The notes below the pieces were generated by a model. It did not search any database and was not told the origin of the DNA. It worked only from the letters and a program-made list of their open reading frames with translations. A DNA stretch of 64,000 nt from positions 1-64,000 of the forward strand of contig JBDHLD010000011.1 of the NCBI GenBank assembly GCA_039586035.1, given 5' to 3'. The DNA is from JBDHHQ01 sp039586035 (GTDB lineage: Bacteria; Gemmatimonadota; Gemmatimonadetes; Longimicrobiales; Gaopeijiaceae). The position numbers were made by a program, and so were the translations under genes. Shown one piece after another: positions 17,306-26,267 of this stretch; positions within the stretch are counted from its first letter, which is position 1, and every line of letters starts with the position of its first letter.

Positions 17306-17442
17306 AGGGCTGAAGGCCCGCTCGTCCTCCCCTGGGTCGCTGCACCGATGCGGCGACGCCTCCCCGGCGTGCCGGATCCAACGGAGAGGGCGACGCGAGA
17401 TCGGCCGTGGGGGCCGCGGACCTTTGGAGCTCGATCCGCTCG

Positions 17443-19113
17443 TCAGGGCGCCGAGCCTTCGGCAGCGAGCCGTCGCTCCAGCTCCGGGTCCGGGGTAACG
17501 AACACCGTCTTCACCCGATCCAGGACGACCGTTCCCCGAGGCGCTTTGCGGGGCTTTCGCACGTACTTGCGGCGGGTCCAGTCCACTGGGACGGTGCCCG
17601 ACGTGCGGGCCCTGGAGGCCAGCGCCGCCAGGACCGCCGCTTCCTCCAGGTCCCGGGCAGGAGGACTCTCCGGCGCCGTCCACCGGAGAATCACGTGGGC
17701 GCCCGCGGCGTGTCGAGCGTGGAGCCAAACGTCGTTCGGGGTCGAGTGGTGGAACGTCAGATCGTCATTCCAACGGGCGCCCCGGCCGACGCGGATCTCC
17801 AGTCCTCCGGAGCTTCGGTACGTGCGGTAGGGAAGCGTAGGGCCGGTGTCCTGGCGCCGGTCCGGAGCGGTCCGTGCCGGAACCGCCGACAGGATCTCCG
17901 CCTCGGTCGCCTCGCCGCTTCGTGCCCTGAGCAGAAGCCTGTCCAGCCGCTCGAGATCGGCGTCGGCCTTCTCGAGGAGGGTGGGGATGCGCTCCGCCGC
18001 GCGCTTGGCCCTGGACGCCTCGCGGTAGTAGGCCTGGGCGTTGTCGGCCGCAGTCAGGGCAGGATCGAGCTCGACGGTCACCGGCTCTCCGCCGAAGTCG
18101 CGGAGCGCTACGGACGACGCTCCGGCCGGGATCTCACGGAGACGGGCCAGCAGCAGGTCACCGATCAGCCGGGCGGCGGTTCCGTCACGCGCCCGCTCGC
18201 GCTGCCGCTCCAGCTCCGCCACCCGCTTCCGGGCCCGTCGTGCTGCGGTGGCCAGAGCTTCCAGGAGGTCGGAGGGCACGGCGGCCGCCTGGGCCCCGGG
18301 GCCCGCGTCGATCGAAGCGGTCGCTTCGTGGAAGGCGTCCAGCAGGGTCTCGCAACGGTGGCCGTCCAGGTGGGGCAGCTCGCAGGGGTAGGGTTGAGGA
18401 CCGTGGGGGCAGAGGAGCAACCAGCCATGCTCGTGCACGCCATCGCGGAGCCCTCGCCAAGCCTCGTATCCGCGCTCGAGCCGGGCGGCCGGGTCGCCGG
18501 CGTTCCCGCCGGATGGCTCCAGCAGGGAGGGAGCGTTCAGGGGGGAGGTATAGGCCACGTGGCGCAGCAACGTCCCCTTCAGCTTTCCGGCCGGCGCCGT
18601 GCCGAGGATCTCCTGCCACCGCACGAGCGAGATGGGCTCCAGCGCGCCCTCACGCTCCGAGGGAGCGGGAGGCACGTACCGGGCCCCCACGCGGAGGGAG
18701 CGGTCTCCCGCCGACCGAGTCCACAGGGCGTGGCGTACGACTCCGCTGTCGTCCTCGACGACCAGGGCGTTCCACTGATTGGTCATGAGCTCCACCACGA
18801 CGCTGAGCCGCACCGGCCGGCCCCGGACGCGGCGGAGCCGGAAGCGCAACACACGGTCGTCCGGGGACGCCGCGACGGAGCGCAGTCGAGCCGGGAGCGG
18901 GCGGGCGTCGGCTACGGGCTCCCAAGCTTCCTGGAGGCTCACGTCGCCCCGTTCCGGATGGAGGCGGAAGACCAGCGTGGCTTCGCGGAAGTAGAGCAGC
19001 AATGTCCGGGCGGCGTGGTCCAGGTAGACGGAGCGGAGTCGCGCCCCAGCGAGCCGCTCCTCCAGCTCCGCCGCCAACGCACGCACCAGAACGGAATCCC
19101 AGCGGATGGACAT
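17443..19113 (-). CDS. NFACT family protein (RqcH-like)
   Basis: 556 residues with the NFACT plan: an N-terminal domain (about 1-275, with ELMTNQWNALVV), a helical coiled-coil section (about 280-400) and a C-terminal NFACT-R domain (about 428-540) containing DVWLHARHAAGAHV at 461-474. Bacterial RqcH binds obstructed 50S subunits and adds alanine tails to stalled chains for degradation; related proteins were described as fibronectin-binding FbpA. Ribosome rescue is the likelier role here, since no surface signal is present. ATG 19113 is used. It is transcribed convergently with trpA and divergently from panB. Confidence 0.88.
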   Translation of the reverse strand: MSIRWDSVLVRALAAELEERLAGARLRSVYLDHAARTLLLYFREATLVFRLHPERGDVSLQEAWEPVADARPLPARLRSVAASPDDRVLRFRLRRVRGRPVRLSVVVELMTNQWNALVVEDDSGVVRHALWTRSAGDRSLRVGARYVPPAPSEREGALEPISLVRWQEILGTAPAGKLKGTLLRHVAYTSPLNAPSLLEPSGGNAGDPAARLERGYEAWRGLRDGVHEHGWLLLCPHGPQPYPCELPHLDGHRCETLLDAFHEATASIDAGPGAQAAAVPSDLLEALATAARRARKRVAELERQRERARDGTAARLIGDLLLARLREIPAGASSVALRDFGGEPVTVELDPALTAADNAQAYYREASRAKRAAERIPTLLEKADADLERLDRLLLRARSGEATEAEILSAVPARTAPDRRQDTGPTLPYRTYRSSGGLEIRVGRGARWNDDLTFHHSTPNDVWLHARHAAGAHVILRWTAPESPPARDLEEAAVLAALASRARTSGTVPVDWTRRKYVRKPRKAPRGTVVLDRVKTVFVTPDPELERRLAAEGSAP

Positions 19114-19173
19114 GTCGGCAAGCTAGCGAGAGCCGCGCCTCCGGCGCACCCGCTCCCGAAACACTACCCCCTC

Positions 19174-19181
19174 ATTATATT
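19174..19181. promoter_or_regulatory. AT-rich bidirectional -10 candidate between the NFACT gene and panB
   Basis: The stretch cattatatt is the most AT-rich spot in this GC-rich gap. On the minus strand it reads a perfect TATAAT (19179-19174), about 60 bases before the NFACT start. On the plus strand it reads TATATT (19176-19181), only 7 bases before the panB GTG, which would give a leaderless panB message. No good -35 box is visible on either side. Confidence 0.35.
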
Positions 19182-19188
19182 CAGCGCC

Positions 19189-20025
19189 GTGTCCACGCCA
19201 GCCGATCCGCCCCGCAAGAGAGCCAACGTCCGCCGCTTCAGCGAAATGAAGCACGACGGTGAGAAGATCGTGGCGCTCACCGCGTACGACGTGCTCTTCG
19301 CCCGCCTCCTGGAAGAAGCGGGTGTCGACCTCATTCTCGTGGGCGACTCCCTGGGTCAGGTCGTCCTCGGCTACGAGTCCACGGTGCCGGTGACGATGGA
19401 CGAGATGATCCACCACGCCAAGGCGGTGCGCCGGGGGGCGCCCCGCACCTTCGTGGTCATGGACCTGCCGTTCATGACGTACCAGGTATCGCCCCGGCAG
19501 GCCCTGAGGAACGCGGGTCGGGCGTTGAAGGAAGCCGGCGTGGAGGCGGTGAAGCTGGAGGGTGGTGGGGCGGAGACGTGTCGGAGCGTCTCCTCCCTCG
19601 TGGCGGCGGGCATCCCGGTCGTGGGTCACCTGGGTCTCACGCCCCAATCCGTGCACGCCATCGGGGGATACCGTGTCCAGGGACGGGGCCCCCTCGAGGC
19701 CCGGCGGTTGCTGGAGCAGGCGGCGGCCCTCCAGGAGGCCGGCTGCTTCGCGCTGGTCCTCGAGCTCATTCCGGCCGAGCTCGCCAGTGAGGTCACGAGC
19801 TCGCTGGAGATCCCCACCATCGGCATCGGCGCTGGGCCGGGTTGTGATGGCCAGGTGCTGGTCACGCATGACGCGTTGGGGCTCACCCCGGGCTTTCAGC
19901 CGCGCTTCCTCAAGCGGTTCGCCGAGCTCGGCGACCGAGCCCGCGACGGCATTGCGGCCTACGCGCAGGAGGTGCGTGCGGGCGCCTACCCCGGGCCGGA
20001 TCACGCCTTCACGGTTGAGCCATGA
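19189..20025 (+). CDS. panB: 3-methyl-2-oxobutanoate hydroxymethyltransferase
   Basis: 278 residues. It makes ketopantoate, the first step of pantothenate synthesis. Metal and substrate motifs are present: LILVGDSLGQVVLG, MDLPFMTYQ, VKLEGG and IPTIGIGAG. The start is GTG 19189, since the next methionine (MKHDGEK) would cut the first strand; it gives the normal family length of about 265-280. The stop overlaps the panC start (ATGA). Confidence 0.96.
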   Translation: MSTPADPPRKRANVRRFSEMKHDGEKIVALTAYDVLFARLLEEAGVDLILVGDSLGQVVLGYESTVPVTMDEMIHHAKAVRRGAPRTFVVMDLPFMTYQVSPRQALRNAGRALKEAGVEAVKLEGGGAETCRSVSSLVAAGIPVVGHLGLTPQSVHAIGGYRVQGRGPLEARRLLEQAAALQEAGCFALVLELIPAELASEVTSSLEIPTIGIGAGPGCDGQVLVTHDALGLTPGFQPRFLKRFAELGDRARDGIAAYAQEVRAGAYPGPDHAFTVEP

Positions 20026-20867
20026 GGCGAGTCGAGTCCCCTACCGAGCTGCGCCGAGCGGTGGCGGACATCCGGCGGCAGGGCCGAACGCTGGCTCTGG
20101 TCCCCACGATGGGCTCCCTTCACGAGGGCCACCTCAGCCTCGTCGACCTCGCCCGCCGTCGCGCCGACGCCGCAGCGCTGTCCGTCTTCGTCAATCCGAC
20201 ACAATTCGGGCCCGACGAGGACTTGGCCGACTACCCTCGGGACCTCGACCGCGACCTGGAGCTGGCCAGGGCCCGGGGCGTCGATCTGGCCTTCACGCCG
20301 GACGCCCGGTCGATGTATCCCGACGGCACGCCAGAAGTGACGGTGCACCCGGGGGCCATGGGCGAACGGCTGTGCGGCGCCTCCCGGCCGGGTCACTTCG
20401 GCGGAGTCCTCACTGTCGTGGCCAAGCTATTCGGGCTCTTCAGGCCCGACGTGGCCGTCTTCGGTCGGAAGGACTTCCAACAGGGCGTGCTCATTCGCCG
20501 CATGGCATACGACCTCGACATGGCCGTGCGTGTGGAGTTGGGGCCCATCGCCCGAGAGGACGACGGACTGGCAATGAGCTCCCGAAACAGCTATCTGGAC
20601 GCCGAGCAGCGAGGGGAGGCGCCCCGGCTGTACGACGCCCTCCAGGAAGCGAAGCGGATGTTCAAAGCCGGAGAGACGGACGCGCGAGCCCTGCTCCGCG
20701 CTGTTCGTCAGGCCGTCGCGCGCTCGCCCCTCCTGACGCTCCAGTACGCTGAGATCGTCGATCCGGAAACCCTCGAGCCCCTCGATCCCGTAGGGCCGGG
20801 GGCGGTCCTCGCTCTTGCGGCCTTCTGTGGTGAGACCCGCCTCATCGACAATACGGAGCTCGCTTGA
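20022..20867 (+). CDS. panC: Pantoate--beta-alanine ligase
   Basis: 281 residues. It adenylates pantoate and joins it to beta-alanine. The nucleotide-binding site PTMGSLHEGHLSL contains the HxGH motif, VNPTQFGPDEDL binds substrate, FGRKDFQQ is conserved, and MSSRNSYL corresponds to the KMSKS-like loop. The ATGA overlap with panB and the TGATG overlap with the next gene mark a tight operon. No panD for beta-alanine supply is seen in the window. Confidence 0.97.
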   Translation: MRRVESPTELRRAVADIRRQGRTLALVPTMGSLHEGHLSLVDLARRRADAAALSVFVNPTQFGPDEDLADYPRDLDRDLELARARGVDLAFTPDARSMYPDGTPEVTVHPGAMGERLCGASRPGHFGGVLTVVAKLFGLFRPDVAVFGRKDFQQGVLIRRMAYDLDMAVRVELGPIAREDDGLAMSSRNSYLDAEQRGEAPRLYDALQEAKRMFKAGETDARALLRAVRQAVARSPLLTLQYAEIVDPETLEPLDPVGPGAVLALAAFCGETRLIDNTELA

Positions 20868-21472
20868 TGGAGAGCCTTCACCCCGTCGTCCGGGAGGCGG
20901 CTGCGGGTCAGCTGCCGGTCTGGGCCCAGGCCGGTGAGGCCCGGCGGGCTCACATCGAGCGCGTGGCGTCGCTGCTGCGGGAGTGGGCGGTCGTCCGGGG
21001 CGAGTCACGCCGGGACGTGGCCCGATGGACGGCGACTGGGTATCTCCATGACGCGCTGCGGGGCGCTGAGCACGAGGAGCTGCGACACCTGGTTCCCGAA
21101 GCGATGGCCGAGCTGCCGGGGAAGATCCTGCACGGGCCCGCGGCGGCGGCGCTGCTGAGGCGGGACGGGGTGGACGACGAGGAGCTCCTCCAGGCGGTCG
21201 CGTACCACACCCTCGGGCATGCGGGATTCGGCGACCTGGGACTGGCGCTCTTCGCAGCGGATTTCCTGGAGCCGGGGCGTCGCTTTCACAACGAATGGCG
21301 CGCGGAGCTGGCAACCAGGATGCCCGGAGAGCTCGAGGAAGTAGTGCGGGAGATCCTGGCTGCTCGCATTCGGCACCTTCTGGACCGAGATCGGCCGGTG
21401 CGGCCGGAGACGATGGAGTTCTGGAACAAGATGACGTCGGGGCAGGCATGGGCGAGCGCCTCGGAGCTCTAG
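20867..21472 (+). CDS. HD-domain hydrolase, YqeK-like (possible Ap4A hydrolase)
   Basis: 201 residues. HD-type metal ligands can be read as His in RAHIERVASLL, the His-Asp pair in TGYLHDALRG, a His in KILHGPAA and a His in VAYHTLGH. This order matches the YqeK subfamily, which cleaves diadenosine tetraphosphate symmetrically. In many bacteria yqeK follows an NMN/pantothenate-type nucleotidyltransferase gene, so its place after panC fits. ATG 20867 overlaps the panC stop by one base; a TTG codon directly before it is an alternative. The 3' end overlaps the next gene by 25 bases. Confidence 0.8.
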   Translation: MESLHPVVREAAAGQLPVWAQAGEARRAHIERVASLLREWAVVRGESRRDVARWTATGYLHDALRGAEHEELRHLVPEAMAELPGKILHGPAAAALLRRDGVDDEELLQAVAYHTLGHAGFGDLGLALFAADFLEPGRRFHNEWRAELATRMPGELEEVVREILAARIRHLLDRDRPVRPETMEFWNKMTSGQAWASASEL

Positions 21473-21957
21473 CGACGTTTCTGGTCATCCTGGCCGTGGG
21501 TGCCCTCCTGGGCTCCGGCGTGGCCCAGTGGTTCACCGCCTCGCGTAGCGCGGGATTCGTGGCGACCCCGGACTCGTTGGGGCGGGTCCGCGTGGAAGTG
21601 CGGAACGCCGGTGGACGCGGAGGCATGGCTCGCGCCGCCACGGACCGGCTGAGGGACCTGGGGTTCGACGTGGTGTACTTCGGGAACGCCGACCGCTTCG
21701 ACCAGGACTCGACGGTCGTGGTCGACAGGGTAGGAGACGTCGGGAAGGCGAGGGCGGTCGCGGACGCCCTGGGCGCCCACCGCGTCGTGAGCGAGCCCGA
21801 TTCGAACCTCTACCTCGACGTAACGGTGCTCCTGGGCTCGACCTGGGAGGCGCCCGTGGCCGCGGATCCGGGGGCCGAGGACGGCCGTCCGTGGTGGGAC
21901 GTGGGCCATTGGTTCGACCGTGAAGCCGAGGAACCAGCGAACCGAAACGAGGGCTGA
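21448..21957 (+). CDS. Membrane-anchored LytR_C domain protein
   Basis: 169 residues. One N-terminal transmembrane helix (about 7-26, LATFLVILAVGALLGSG) is followed by a LytR cell-envelope C-terminal type domain (about 45-130): VRVEVRNAGGRGGMARAATD, LGFDVVYFGNAD, and a repeat-like second half. Such domains are extracytoplasmic and their function is poorly known. No LytR-CpsA-Psr catalytic domain is present, so this is a stand-alone version. It overlaps the HD gene by 25 bases and lepB by one base. The acidic C-terminal tail is disordered. Confidence 0.75.
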   Translation: MGERLGALATFLVILAVGALLGSGVAQWFTASRSAGFVATPDSLGRVRVEVRNAGGRGGMARAATDRLRDLGFDVVYFGNADRFDQDSTVVVDRVGDVGKARAVADALGAHRVVSEPDSNLYLDVTVLLGSTWEAPVAADPGAEDGRPWWDVGHWFDREAEEPANRNEG

Positions 21958-22724
21958 TGCCCAGACCCAAGAAGTCGAAGAAGGCGAGCTCCGTACCCCG
22001 GACGCGGAAAGTGGCGGGGGAGGGCGATCAACCCCGGGCCGAGTCGGCCGGGGGAGCCTTGGAGTGGCTGAAGTCCCTGGGCGTAGCCCTGGTGCTCTTC
22101 CTGATCCTGCGCACGTTCCTGATCCAGACGTTCGTGATTACCTCGGGCTCCATGGAGGATTCGCTGCTGGTAGGGGACTTCCTCATGGTCAACCGACTGG
22201 CGATGGGCAGCCGCATTCCGGGTACGGAGCTGCGGATCCCCGGCTACTCGCGGCCGGGTCGAGGCGAGATCCTGGTCTTCGATCCGCCGCACGAGGACGA
22301 TCTGATGCTGGTGAAGCGGCTCATCGGCATGCCTGGCGACACGCTGGAGATGCGCAACAAGGTCCTCTACAGAAACGGCGGCGCCCAGGAAGAGCCATAC
22401 GTCCGGCACGTGGAAGACGGCGGAGATGACCGCCATCCCTGGATGGAATGGCAGAAGGACCACCTGGTCGGTGACATGGACCCGGAGTCGTACCGGCCGA
22501 CGCGTGACAACTGGGGGCCCATCGTCATTCCCGAGGACCGGTACTTCATGTTGGGGGACAACCGCGACCGGAGCCTGGACTCACGCTATTGGGGTCTGCT
22601 CGAGCGCTGGCGCCTGGAAGGACGAGCGGTCTTCATCTACTTCAGCTACAACAAGGGGTCCTACCGGCCCTTCCCGTGGCTGAGAGAGGTCCGCTGGGGT
22701 CGCGTCGGCGATTTGATCCGGTGA
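21957..22724 (+). CDS. lepB: Signal peptidase I
   Basis: 255 residues. It removes signal peptides from exported proteins. A basic cytoplasmic N-terminus (1-35) is followed by a single membrane anchor (about 38-60). The catalytic serine is Ser65 in ITSGSMEDSLLVGD and the lysine base is Lys120 in LMLVKRLIGMPGD. GDNRDRSLDSRYWG is the conserved box E. An insertion of about 45 residues between the lysine box and box E is longer than in minimal enzymes. The start overlaps the preceding stop (TGATG). Confidence 0.96.
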   Translation: MPRPKKSKKASSVPRTRKVAGEGDQPRAESAGGALEWLKSLGVALVLFLILRTFLIQTFVITSGSMEDSLLVGDFLMVNRLAMGSRIPGTELRIPGYSRPGRGEILVFDPPHEDDLMLVKRLIGMPGDTLEMRNKVLYRNGGAQEEPYVRHVEDGGDDRHPWMEWQKDHLVGDMDPESYRPTRDNWGPIVIPEDRYFMLGDNRDRSLDSRYWGLLERWRLEGRAVFIYFSYNKGSYRPFPWLREVRWGRVGDLIR

Positions 22725-22755
22725 GCGGTCGGCGAGTCCGCCCCCAGCCCCGCGG

Positions 22756-23640
22756 TTGAAGCCCGTGGACCCCACCTGGCCTTCTGGGCGCCCCGTCGCT
22801 GCGGAGGCCGGGGCGGTGTTCTGCGGGCTGGCCCGCAACTGTGCTCACTCCCTTCCCGCTCTGCTCGAGGTCGTGTCGGCCGCGGGTCGGGCCGTTGGCG
22901 ACTGGGCGTACGTCCTGCTCGAGAGCGATTCGTACGACGCCACGGCCGCCGTCCTCCACGATTTCGACGACCGGACCGGCCGAGGAGTGGTGCGCAGCTA
23001 CGGTCGTCTCCGCCGCCGATTTCCGTCCCGCAACGAGCGGCTCGCCTACCTGAGGAACGAGTACCTCCGGCTCTGTGAGGCGTCGGGGTACTTCGACCGC
23101 TTCCCCCTCTGCGTGGTGCTCGACCTCGACCGGGTCAACGAAAGGCTCGACCCCGCTCACCTGGCGAGCTTCCTCCGGGAGAGTCCACGCCACTGGGCCG
23201 GCTTGTTCGCCAACCAATCCGAGCGCTACTACGACGTCTGGGCCCTCCGGCACCCGGAGTGGAGTCCCGACGATTGCTGGGCCCGCGTGAAGAACCGCCC
23301 GGCTTCCATGAGCGAGAAGGACGCCGTGCGTCGATTCGTGGAGGCCCGGATGATCCGCGTCCCGTCGGACGGTGGGCGGATCGAGGTGGACAGCGCTTTC
23401 GGCGGGCTGGGCATCTACGACGTTGGCATGCTCAGAGGGTGTAGCTACCGAGGTGTCGCCGATGACGGGTCGCCGGTGTGCGAGCACGTCCCCATGCACG
23501 CGGACATCAGGGGCAAAGGAGGCCGGCTCTTCATCGAGCCGTCGCTCATCAACGGCAGCGGCGTCCAGGAGCACAAGGCCGCGGGTGCTCGTCGCGCCGT
23601 GGCGTGGTTGGGCAACGTGCTCCGCAGGAATCGCCCCTAG
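22756..23640 (+). CDS. Putative glycosyltransferase (GT-A-like, resembles CAP59/GT69-type proteins)
   Basis: 294 residues, with no signal or membrane segment. The N-terminus VFCGLARNCAHSLPALLE followed by YVLLESDSYDAT resembles the nucleotide-sugar fold of CAP59-type mannosyltransferases, and a DxD motif occurs at Asp123-Leu-Asp125 (VVLDLDRVN). WAGLFANQSERYYDVWALR follows. I recognise the fold pattern but not a named family, and the donor sugar cannot be told. The start is TTG 22756 or GTG 22765, with no clear ribosome-binding site. It follows lepB by 31 bases and is probably co-transcribed. Confidence 0.6.
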   Translation: MKPVDPTWPSGRPVAAEAGAVFCGLARNCAHSLPALLEVVSAAGRAVGDWAYVLLESDSYDATAAVLHDFDDRTGRGVVRSYGRLRRRFPSRNERLAYLRNEYLRLCEASGYFDRFPLCVVLDLDRVNERLDPAHLASFLRESPRHWAGLFANQSERYYDVWALRHPEWSPDDCWARVKNRPASMSEKDAVRRFVEARMIRVPSDGGRIEVDSAFGGLGIYDVGMLRGCSYRGVADDGSPVCEHVPMHADIRGKGGRLFIEPSLINGSGVQEHKAAGARRAVAWLGNVLRRNRP

Positions 23641-24021
23641 GCGACCTGGTGGTGTGGACGGTTCGGGCTGCGCTGCCCCGGAGAGGGCCGTTGCGCGCGC
23701 AGCCGTAATCGTGGCTCCTTCGTCCTGGGCGCTCCACTCGGATCGCGGCGCCTTCACGCCGGATCCGAGCCCTCCCCTGGGCAGCGCAGCCCGCACCGCC
23801 ACCGACGGTCGGCTAGCCGGGGTCGGCTGCGATCGGGGGGGGTCAGGATGCCGGGCCACAGAGCACGTTGTGGGTCGCGAGGTAGGGCGGGCGGGTGTCG
23901 TGGGCGCGACGGGCGATGGGCGGTCGCACCCTTGGGGACGGACCAACCCGCGCTGCGCGCGGCCGGTGTCTTCAGCAGTTGGCCCTACCTGCGGTCGGGC
24001 TGGGCGCGCGTCCCGCCCGCC
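23641..24021. other. Gap between the convergent glycosyltransferase and rlmN genes
   Basis: 381 bases of GC-rich sequence with no open frame of recognisable character, no tRNA T-loop and no hairpin with a T-run. I see nothing functional here. Confidence 0.5.
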
Positions 24022-25086
24022 TTACCCCTCGAGCTGCACCAGCGCGTTCGCTCGCAGCTGGCCGCACGCCGCGTCGATGTCGCGACCGCGGGGCGTCCGG
24101 AGCTCCGCCGACACGCCTCGGCGCTCGAGCACCTCGAGGAACTCGCGCATCCGGCGAGGCTCGCTGGCCACCCAGTCCTGATAGGGGATCGGGTTGAAGG
24201 GGATCAGGTTCACGAACGCGTGTAGCTCCGCCGCCATCTCGGCCAGCTTGGGGGCGAGTCGGGGGTCATCGTTCACGTCCCGGATCATCGTGTACTCGAA
24301 GGTGATCCGCTTTCCCCCCCGGGCGTGGAAGGTCCGGAGCGCCTCCATGAGCGTGGGAAGGGGGTAGCGCTTCTCCAGGGGGATGAGTCGGGCGCGAAGC
24401 TCTGATTCGGGGGCGTGCAGCGAGAGGGCCAGGCGAAACTGCTCGGGACGCTCTGCCAGCTCCAGGATCCCCGGGACGAGCCCCACCGTCGATACGGTGA
24501 TTCGCCTGGCGCCGACTCCGAACCCCTGGTTGAGGATGGTGAGAGCTGGGTGCACGGCCTTGCGGTTGGCCAAGGGCTCGCCCATGCCCATGAACACCAC
24601 GTTGGAGATGCGGCCGAGCTCGTGCTCCTCGGCCCACCGAGCCGACGCCCGGTACTGCGCCACGATCTCGCCGGCCGTGAGCTGTCGGCGGAATCCGCTC
24701 CAACCCGTCGCGCAGAAGGTGCAGCCCATGGCGCAGCCGGCCTGCGACGAGAGGCACAGCGTCAGGCGGCTGTCCGTTGGGATCAGCACCGACTCCACGA
24801 GCTCGCCGTCGGCGGCGCGCCAGAGGTGCTTCACCGTCCCGTCGACGGACGAGGACACCGTGGCGGCCGCGAGCTCGCCGACGTGGAACGCCTGGGACAG
24901 GGCGGCCCGCTCCGACGCTGGGAGGTTGGTCATCTCCTCTACCGAACGTGCGGTGACGCCATGGACCCAACGGCGGACCTGGTCGACCCGGTAGGCCGGC
25001 TGGCCTCGGTCCCGGAAGTGGCGGTCCAGTGCCTTCTCCAGGGCGTCGGGCGTCAGCTCGAGGAGGTCTCGCGGATCTTCGCTCAC
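24022..25086 (-). CDS. rlmN: 23S rRNA/tRNA dual-specificity adenine C2 methyltransferase RlmN
   Basis: 354 residues of the radical SAM family. It methylates C2 of A2503 in 23S rRNA and A37 in some tRNAs. The iron-sulfur cysteines are Cys118, Cys122 and Cys125 in GCAMGCTFCATGW. VFMGMGEPLAN and NLIPFNPI are conserved, and the second catalytic cysteine is Cys341 in DIDAACGQL. The N-terminal accessory domain (1-95) contains YRVDQVRRWVHG. GTG 25086 gives a typical N-terminus; a TTG at 25152 preceded by a GGGG run is an alternative adding 22 residues. Confidence 0.95.
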   Translation of the reverse strand: MSEDPRDLLELTPDALEKALDRHFRDRGQPAYRVDQVRRWVHGVTARSVEEMTNLPASERAALSQAFHVGELAAATVSSSVDGTVKHLWRAADGELVESVLIPTDSRLTLCLSSQAGCAMGCTFCATGWSGFRRQLTAGEIVAQYRASARWAEEHELGRISNVVFMGMGEPLANRKAVHPALTILNQGFGVGARRITVSTVGLVPGILELAERPEQFRLALSLHAPESELRARLIPLEKRYPLPTLMEALRTFHARGGKRITFEYTMIRDVNDDPRLAPKLAEMAAELHAFVNLIPFNPIPYQDWVASEPRRMREFLEVLERRGVSAELRTPRGRDIDAACGQLRANALVQLEG

Positions 25087-25169
25087 GGCAAGGTCATGGG
25101 TTCGGTTCGACCAGAAGTCGATTCGGTAAGGGACGAAGGTGCCGTCGGTCAAGACCGGCCGCGGCCCCC

Positions 25170-26096
25170 TCAGTCGAGGCCGATGCTCGCCTGGAAGAAG
25201 CGAGCTGCACCGAAGTCGTTGGTCAGCCCCTCCCGAACGATCGCCAGCCCGTAACGCCCGACGACCAGCCTCAGCTCCAGGAGTGAGGTCCACGGCCCGC
25301 CGTCATGGGAAAGGGCTGCCGCACCGGCGATGAAACGCCCCAGCCATGTTCCCCGGACCGACAGCCGATGTTCCGGATTGAAGTCGGAGACGGCCCCCTG
25401 AAGGCCGTAGCCGGCCGTGAGCTCGAGGCGGTCCGGCCAGGGCGTCGGGACGCTGGCCTGGGCTCCGAGGACCGCGTCCGTCCGCGTCCCCACGGAGCGC
25501 AGCGCCACGCCGACACCGGGCCGCAGCTCGCCGCCGAAGCGCGACTGGACGCCGAGGTCGAGGGCGACCCGGTCCCGTCGGTCGGAGCCCACGGTGCCGC
25601 GCATGAGCCGGACGGAGGCGCCGACCCCGGCTCGCGACGTGACGCTCTGGGCAAGGCTCAGCACGGCCAGGTCTTCTGTGACCGTCAGGGACCCGGGCTC
25701 GGGCTCGGGCGAGGTGCCGGTGCGCTCGATGTCCGGGATGCCCAGGTGTTGATACGCCGCGCCCACGCGGCCCACCCAGGGCACGTCGAAGATCACCGAG
25801 CCGACCAGGCCCTGGATGCCCGACGCGTCGGGACCGTCCACGTGAACGATCCACACCTCCCGCTCCTCGTGGCTGGACGGGGCGAATCCGGCAGGATTCC
25901 AGAGAAGGGAGGGAGCACCGGTTACGAGGGCCTCGGGCCGGACGTCGGATCGCACGGGCCAGTCGAACACGACCTGGCCGCGACCGGCGGCAGGCGTCAG
26001 CGCTGCGACGACGACCGTCGCCACCAGCGGGAACCTCGGAGTGCGAGCGCGCCGTATCCGCCGACCCCTCACCGGGGAGTCCTGGCCCGAGCCCAC
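25170..26096 (-). CDS. PorV/UPF0164-like outer-membrane beta-barrel protein
   Basis: Up to 308 residues. A basic N-terminus and hydrophobic core (FPLVATVVVAALTPAAGRGQ) form a signal peptide. EALVTGAPSLLWNPAGFA recalls the GxxALxxNPAG region of PorV and FadL-like barrels. The rest alternates glycine-rich amphipathic strands (GASVRLMRG, GVGVALRSVG, LTAGYGLQG), as in an outer-membrane barrel. The precise role is unknown; PorV-type proteins serve type IX secretion in Bacteroidota, but no other such gene is seen here. The start is GTG 26096 or, more likely for the signal peptide, GTG 26072. rlmN lies downstream in the same direction. Confidence 0.65.
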   Translation of the reverse strand: MGSGQDSPVRGRRIRRARTPRFPLVATVVVAALTPAAGRGQVVFDWPVRSDVRPEALVTGAPSLLWNPAGFAPSSHEEREVWIVHVDGPDASGIQGLVGSVIFDVPWVGRVGAAYQHLGIPDIERTGTSPEPEPGSLTVTEDLAVLSLAQSVTSRAGVGASVRLMRGTVGSDRRDRVALDLGVQSRFGGELRPGVGVALRSVGTRTDAVLGAQASVPTPWPDRLELTAGYGLQGAVSDFNPEHRLSVRGTWLGRFIAGAAALSHDGGPWTSLLELRLVVGRYGLAIVREGLTNDFGAARFFQASIGLD

Positions 26097-26267
26097 GGGT
26101 GAAAGGCCACCGACGCTACCATGACCCAGCTGCCTCCAATCGCTTGAACCTCCAGAATGCGCGGGTTAAGTTAGCCGCCGTCATGCCTGCCGGAAAACCT
26201 ACGATCGGCGGGCGGCACCGGCTGAATCCGGAGGAGTCCGCGACGGACGGCCCGAACCGAACGAGAT

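Noticed and set aside
25170..26096. Evidence for a type IX secretion system
   Set aside because: Only a PorV-like barrel is seen; the resemblance is weak and no other Por or Spr gene lies in the window.
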